A stretch of 49,821 nucleotides of DNA, taken from positions 1-49,821 of the forward strand of contig CAJADF010000104.1 in the NCBI GenBank assembly GCA_903938485.1. The letters are read 5' to 3'. This DNA comes from an uncultured Methylococcaceae bacterium (lineage in GTDB: Bacteria; Pseudomonadota; Gammaproteobacteria; Methylococcales; Methylomonadaceae). The notes beneath the pieces are model-generated. The model did not search any database, had not been told where the DNA came from, and saw only the letters and a list, made by a program, of their open reading frames with translations. Positions 46,669 through 49,821 of the stretch are shown here, one piece after another. The position numbers were made by a program, and so were the translations under genes. Numbering within the stretch: the first letter of the stretch is position 1; every line of letters starts with the position of its first letter.

Positions 46669-46892
46669 CACGGGTATCTGGGCTTAAGACAATGGGTCGT
46701 GTCTGTTAATTGATGCGAGGATTTAACGCATCAATAATTTTATCAGCGTTAATGATACTAAATATTAGTTAAATGTGTACGATTCATAATATAAATCTAC
46801 TGCTTGTGCAGTCATTTTAACTCCTATACACTCAGCCGCTCATAAACCCTAATAATTATAATGAAAGGGTGTTTTTAGCTCAGGAGGTTAGT

Positions 46893-48539
46893 ATGGCAAG
46901 TGCAACAAATATTCAGCGTCGACGCTTTTTAGGTCAGTCCACTTTCGGTTTAGCGGCTTTTGCTAGTTTTCCAAACATTTTATCAGCAATGGGAGACATG
47001 CAAGGGTTTCCCAAAGAGGCCCCGAACAAAGCAAGTGCAAATTTTAAAGCGGATGTAGAGTTTGATTTATTTTGTAGTCTGGGGTCAGTGGCGATATTAC
47101 CCGGCCAACAGACTAAAGTTCAGCACTACTCTGCGGTATTAAAAACCGGGCCTAAAGACACCTTAATAGATATTCCGGGATCTTACTTAGGGCCGTTAAT
47201 TAATCTACACAAAGGCCAGAAAGTTAGGATCAACCTGCACAATCAATTGCCTGAGCCATCAGTGACGCATTGGCATGGTTTACATGTGCCAGCCAATATG
47301 GACGGGCATCCGCAGTATGCGATTCTGCCGGGTGCTGTTTTAGTGTATGAATTTGAAGTCTTGAATAGAGCAGGGATGAACATTTACCATCCACATGCGC
47401 ATGAAGCCACCGCCACCCAGGTTTATAACGGCTTAGCGGGTGCTTTGTTTGTGCGTGATGAAGAAGAGGCCGCTTTAGAATTACCATCCAGTGCTTATGA
47501 ACTACCTATTGTCATACAGGATCGTCGTTTTGATCAACAAAACCAGTTAGTGTATGCCAGTAACCGACATGATCACATGGTGGGATATTATGGTGATCAA
47601 ATCTTGGTTAATGGTAAACCAAACTTCCAAATCGATGTTGAAAGTCGAGCTTATCGTTTAAGGGTCTTAAATGGTTCTAATGCGCGAATTTATAAGTTAG
47701 CTTGGGATGATGGCACACCGATTACGGTAATTGGCGTTGATGGCGGCTTGTTAGAACAGCCAGACGTTAAACCTTATGTGATGTTAGCGCCGGGTGAGCG
47801 TTTAGATGTATGGGCTGATTTTAGTGGGCGTAATGTGGGCGCCCAATTAGTGTTACGTAGTTTAGGCTTTTCTGGGGTATTACCTAAAATGGCTGAGCGT
47901 ATGGGCGGCATGATGATGCATGCCAATAAATTACCTGTGGGAAGTGATTTCTCAATTTTTACGGCGCATGTCACTAAAAAAGTCAGCGATAGTCCTAAGT
48001 TACCGAGTAAATTATCAACTATTGCGCGTCATGCTCTTAGCGACACAGCTAATCCTAATAATCCCTTGCCTATTGCCATTTCTGAAAGTCCTATGGCTAT
48101 GCTGCTTAATGGTAAAGCCTATGCTTTTAATGATCCATTACCCACAGAACGCATTAAGCTGAATAGCATCCAGTTAATGGAGATTTTCCATGATCATGGG
48201 GCAGGTGGGCATGGTGGTGGTATGGGCATGGGTGGCATGAAGCATGGCGGCGGCATGGGCATGATGATGTCTATGGCACATCCGATTCATTTACATGGGC
48301 AACAGTTTCAGATTGTGAGTCGGTCCATTAATGCCAATCATGCAGAAGATTATGCCACGGTGCGGGATGGCTTTATTGACAGCGGTTTAAAGGATACGGT
48401 ATTAGTGATGCCCGGTGAAACCGTAAGAATCATCAAGCCGTTTCAAGACTTTACGGGTTTATTTATGTATCACTGTCATAATCTTGAACATGAGGATATG
48501 GGCATGATGCGGGAATTCTTGATTTACGATAAAGTGTAA
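46893..48539 (+). CDS. Tat-exported multicopper oxidase (CueO/CopA-like)
   Basis: Three-domain copper oxidase, 548 aa from ATG 46893, which has AGGAGG five nt ahead; an earlier in-frame start (46869) lacks a ribosome site. The twin-arginine signal RRRFLGQSTFGLAAFASF lies at about 9-26. Copper ligands: HWHG (126-129), HPHAH (166-170), HPIHLHG (463-469) and HCHNLEHEDMGMM (527-539) with the Cys of the type 1 site. A Gly/Met/His-rich stretch (433-462, HGGGMGMGGMKHGGGMGMMM) immediately before the third ligand block resembles the Cu(I)-binding Met-rich region of CueO. Periplasmic Cu(I) oxidation for copper resistance is the likely role; a laccase-like role is not excluded. Confidence 0.93.
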   Translation: MASATNIQRRRFLGQSTFGLAAFASFPNILSAMGDMQGFPKEAPNKASANFKADVEFDLFCSLGSVAILPGQQTKVQHYSAVLKTGPKDTLIDIPGSYLGPLINLHKGQKVRINLHNQLPEPSVTHWHGLHVPANMDGHPQYAILPGAVLVYEFEVLNRAGMNIYHPHAHEATATQVYNGLAGALFVRDEEEAALELPSSAYELPIVIQDRRFDQQNQLVYASNRHDHMVGYYGDQILVNGKPNFQIDVESRAYRLRVLNGSNARIYKLAWDDGTPITVIGVDGGLLEQPDVKPYVMLAPGERLDVWADFSGRNVGAQLVLRSLGFSGVLPKMAERMGGMMMHANKLPVGSDFSIFTAHVTKKVSDSPKLPSKLSTIARHALSDTANPNNPLPIAISESPMAMLLNGKAYAFNDPLPTERIKLNSIQLMEIFHDHGAGGHGGGMGMGGMKHGGGMGMMMSMAHPIHLHGQQFQIVSRSINANHAEDYATVRDGFIDSGLKDTVLVMPGETVRIIKPFQDFTGLFMYHCHNLEHEDMGMMREFLIYDKV

Positions 48540-48574
48540 TTGAGATTTAGTTTTATTTTTTAATGGAGGATTTG

Positions 48575-49336
48575 ATGCAACAAACTTTTAAGCGTATAGC
48601 CTTGGTAACTGGCGCTACATCGGGAATAGGTGAGGCCACAGCCAGAAAGTTAGTGGCAGAAGGCATTAGTGTTATCGGTACGGGCCGTAATGCTGAAAAG
48701 TTAGTTGCATTAGAAACGGAGCTGGGTGCGGATTTTATTGGGGTGTCTGGTGACATAACCTCTGCGGGCATTATTGATACTTTATTTGCGGCTGCTCTGG
48801 CGCGTTTTGGTAAATATCCGGATATTGTCGTGGCTAATGCGGGTCGTGGTTTGGGTGGTTCTGTGATGGAGAGTGATATCGCAGAATTCGAAAAAATCCT
48901 GCAGATTAATGTTACCAGTACCTTAGAATTACTGCAAAAGTCGGCACGTCTGCTGGTCGCGTCTCAAGCGGAGCATTATCCAAGTACTCCCGCTGACATC
49001 ATTATTATAGGTTCGGTTGTTGGGCGTAATATTTCACCTTTTAGTGCAGTGTATGGGGCAACAAAATTTGCCGTACATGCTTTAGCCGAAGGCTTACGTC
49101 GAGAGATTGGCCCCAAGGGTGTTCGGGTGTCATTGATTGAGCCAGGTTTATTATTAAGTGGGTTTCAAGAGGCGGCAGGCTACAGCGAGACTATGGTAAA
49201 TGGCTTTACCGAAAAGTTTGGCCCCTTGCTAATCGGTGAAGATATCGCCAATACTATTCATTTTATGGTGAGCCAGCCCCCGCATGTGCACATTAGTGAA
49301 ATAATGGTCAGGCCAACCCGGCAGGATTATCCATAG
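48575..49336 (+). CDS. Short-chain dehydrogenase/reductase
   Basis: Classical NAD(P)-dependent SDR, 253 aa from the ATG at 48575, with GGAGG five nt ahead (an upstream in-frame ATG at 48563 overlaps that ribosome site). LVTGATSGIGEATARKL (9-25), VVANAGRG, the catalytic Ser region IIGSVVGRNISPFSA, and the YGATKFAVHAL Tyr-Lys pair are present. A C-terminal segment HVHISEIMVRPTRQDYP is typical of the YdfG-like group. The SDR follows the copper oxidase by about 35 nt on the same strand. Substrate not known. Confidence 0.88.
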   Translation: MQQTFKRIALVTGATSGIGEATARKLVAEGISVIGTGRNAEKLVALETELGADFIGVSGDITSAGIIDTLFAAALARFGKYPDIVVANAGRGLGGSVMESDIAEFEKILQINVTSTLELLQKSARLLVASQAEHYPSTPADIIIIGSVVGRNISPFSAVYGATKFAVHALAEGLRREIGPKGVRVSLIEPGLLLSGFQEAAGYSETMVNGFTEKFGPLLIGEDIANTIHFMVSQPPHVHISEIMVRPTRQDYP

Positions 49337-49821
49337 GGGGGACAATATAAAGAAATTTTGTAACGAATGCTGTCAAAATTGTTTAGACCGGAAAAATTTT
49401 GTAAAGACTGCTTGAAAAATTATTTTCCACTTAAAAAAATATGATTCCACTGGTTACAAAATTATTTATATCTGAGAAAGTTTTATAAACTCTGCTTGAA
49501 AACTTGCCCGTACTGATTACAAAATTGTTTAGACCGGAAAAAACTTTGCAAAGACTGCTTGAAAAATTGTTGGCCGCTGAAAAATTTTGTCAGCACCGAT
49601 TACAAAATTGTTTAGACCGGAAAAAACTTTTTAAAGCCTGCTTGAAAAATTGTTGGCCGCTAAACAATTTTGTCAGCACCGATTACAAAATTGTTTACAC
49701 AGGAAGAAACTTTGTGAAGCCTGCTTGAAAAATTGTTGGCTGCTAAACAGAGGGTATCCAAGATTTTGTGTAAATGGAGTTTAGTTAAAGATTATTAATT
49801 CTGTCATCGAACATAATAGAA
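49337..49821. other. Gene-free right end with repeat array
   Basis: 485 nt downstream of the SDR without a credible gene. About 400 nt are taken by the 83-bp tandem repeats described in the separate entry; the rest (49764-49821) is AT-rich with nothing recognised. A 74-residue frame crosses the repeats but changes frame from copy to copy. Confidence 0.7.
49369..49763. repeat. Five-copy 83-bp non-coding tandem repeat array
   Basis: A unit starting near GATTACAAAATTGTTTAGACC recurs at about 49369, 49452, 49515, 49598 and 49681, with period 83 bp except for the second copy, which lacks about 20 bp. Later copies are closest to each other, and the fifth loses similarity near 49750. Each unit includes GAAAAA(C)TTTG...GACTGCTTGAAAAATTG and arms that can pair; between copies 4 and 5 AAACAATTTTGT (49662-49673) and ACAAAATTGTTT (49685-49696) make a perfect 12-bp stem. 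83 is not a multiple of three, so it is not a protein repeat. Confidence 0.85.

Noticed and set aside
49504-49728. 74-aa open frame across the right-end repeats
   Set aside because: Repeat units of 83 bp shift the frame each time, so amino-acid repeats do not match; no ribosome site is present.
49369-49763. CRISPR array
   Set aside because: The repeats are contiguous 83-bp units without unique spacers, and no cas gene is in the window.

Overview
The window reads as chromosomal DNA of a Gram-negative gammaproteobacterium with an AT-rich genome (below about 40% G+C by eye). Fis next to DusB, LpxC, AcnB, the rpoZ-spoT and aroQ-accB-accC-prmA gene orders, an SRP RNA just ahead of dnaX, and a B12-riboswitch TonB receptor all fit that class. 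A methanotroph-like or sulfur-oxidiser-like lineage is possible, but no gene here settles it. Most of the window is housekeeping. The accessory or lineage-specific parts are the left edge, the 19.9-23.6 kb region, the nucleotide-sugar cluster and the right end.

Layout. 1-2615 (minus) is the N-terminal part of a very large surface or secreted protein: a DUF4347 domain followed by cadherin/VCBS-like and 92-residue tandem repeats, running off the left edge. 2873-4396 (plus) holds trmL and a YheT-type hydrolase. 4358-7346 (minus) holds ffs (4.5S RNA), dnaX, ybaB, recR and a HIT hydrolase. 7420-14192 holds pgk, rpoZ and spoT, a redoxin, zapE, and on plus lpxC, which converges on dciA across a terminator. 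14755-18876 holds acnB, a zinc-ribbon membrane protein and rimK. 19042-22695 (plus) holds mutM, then a promoter, a cobalamin riboswitch, btuB and a BtuM-like B12 permease. 22.7-23.6 kb is a gene-poor patch with a decayed transposase fragment, a possible small peptide and an ASCH-domain protein.

23576-28175 (minus) makes activated sugars: gmd and fcl for GDP-L-fucose, ugd and a UDP-glucuronate epimerase for UDP-GlcA/UDP-GalA. No glycosyltransferases lie in the window. 28414-30110 (plus) holds msrB and an M18 aminopeptidase. 30192-39588 (minus) is a long run in the order aroQ, accB, accC, prmA, rlmI, an unknown membrane protein, dusB, fis, purH, purD. It links shikimate, fatty-acid precursor, translation and purine functions. 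39793-46668 holds a Mg2+-type P-ATPase, a TPR membrane protein, a lipoprotein and a hemerythrin-PAS-GGDEF-EAL protein whose cyclase motif is degenerate. 46893-49336 (plus) holds a Tat-exported multicopper oxidase and an SDR. From about 49369 on there is an array of 83-bp non-coding tandem repeats.

The most notable items are the B12 module (riboswitch, a ribosome-site hairpin, btuB, and a solitary S-component-like transporter with its key Cys), the degenerate GGDEF/intact EAL hemerythrin sensor, a possible slippage site in dnaX, the DUF4347 repeat protein and the terminal 83-bp repeat array. No CRISPR array, rRNA, tRNA or intact mobile element was seen.
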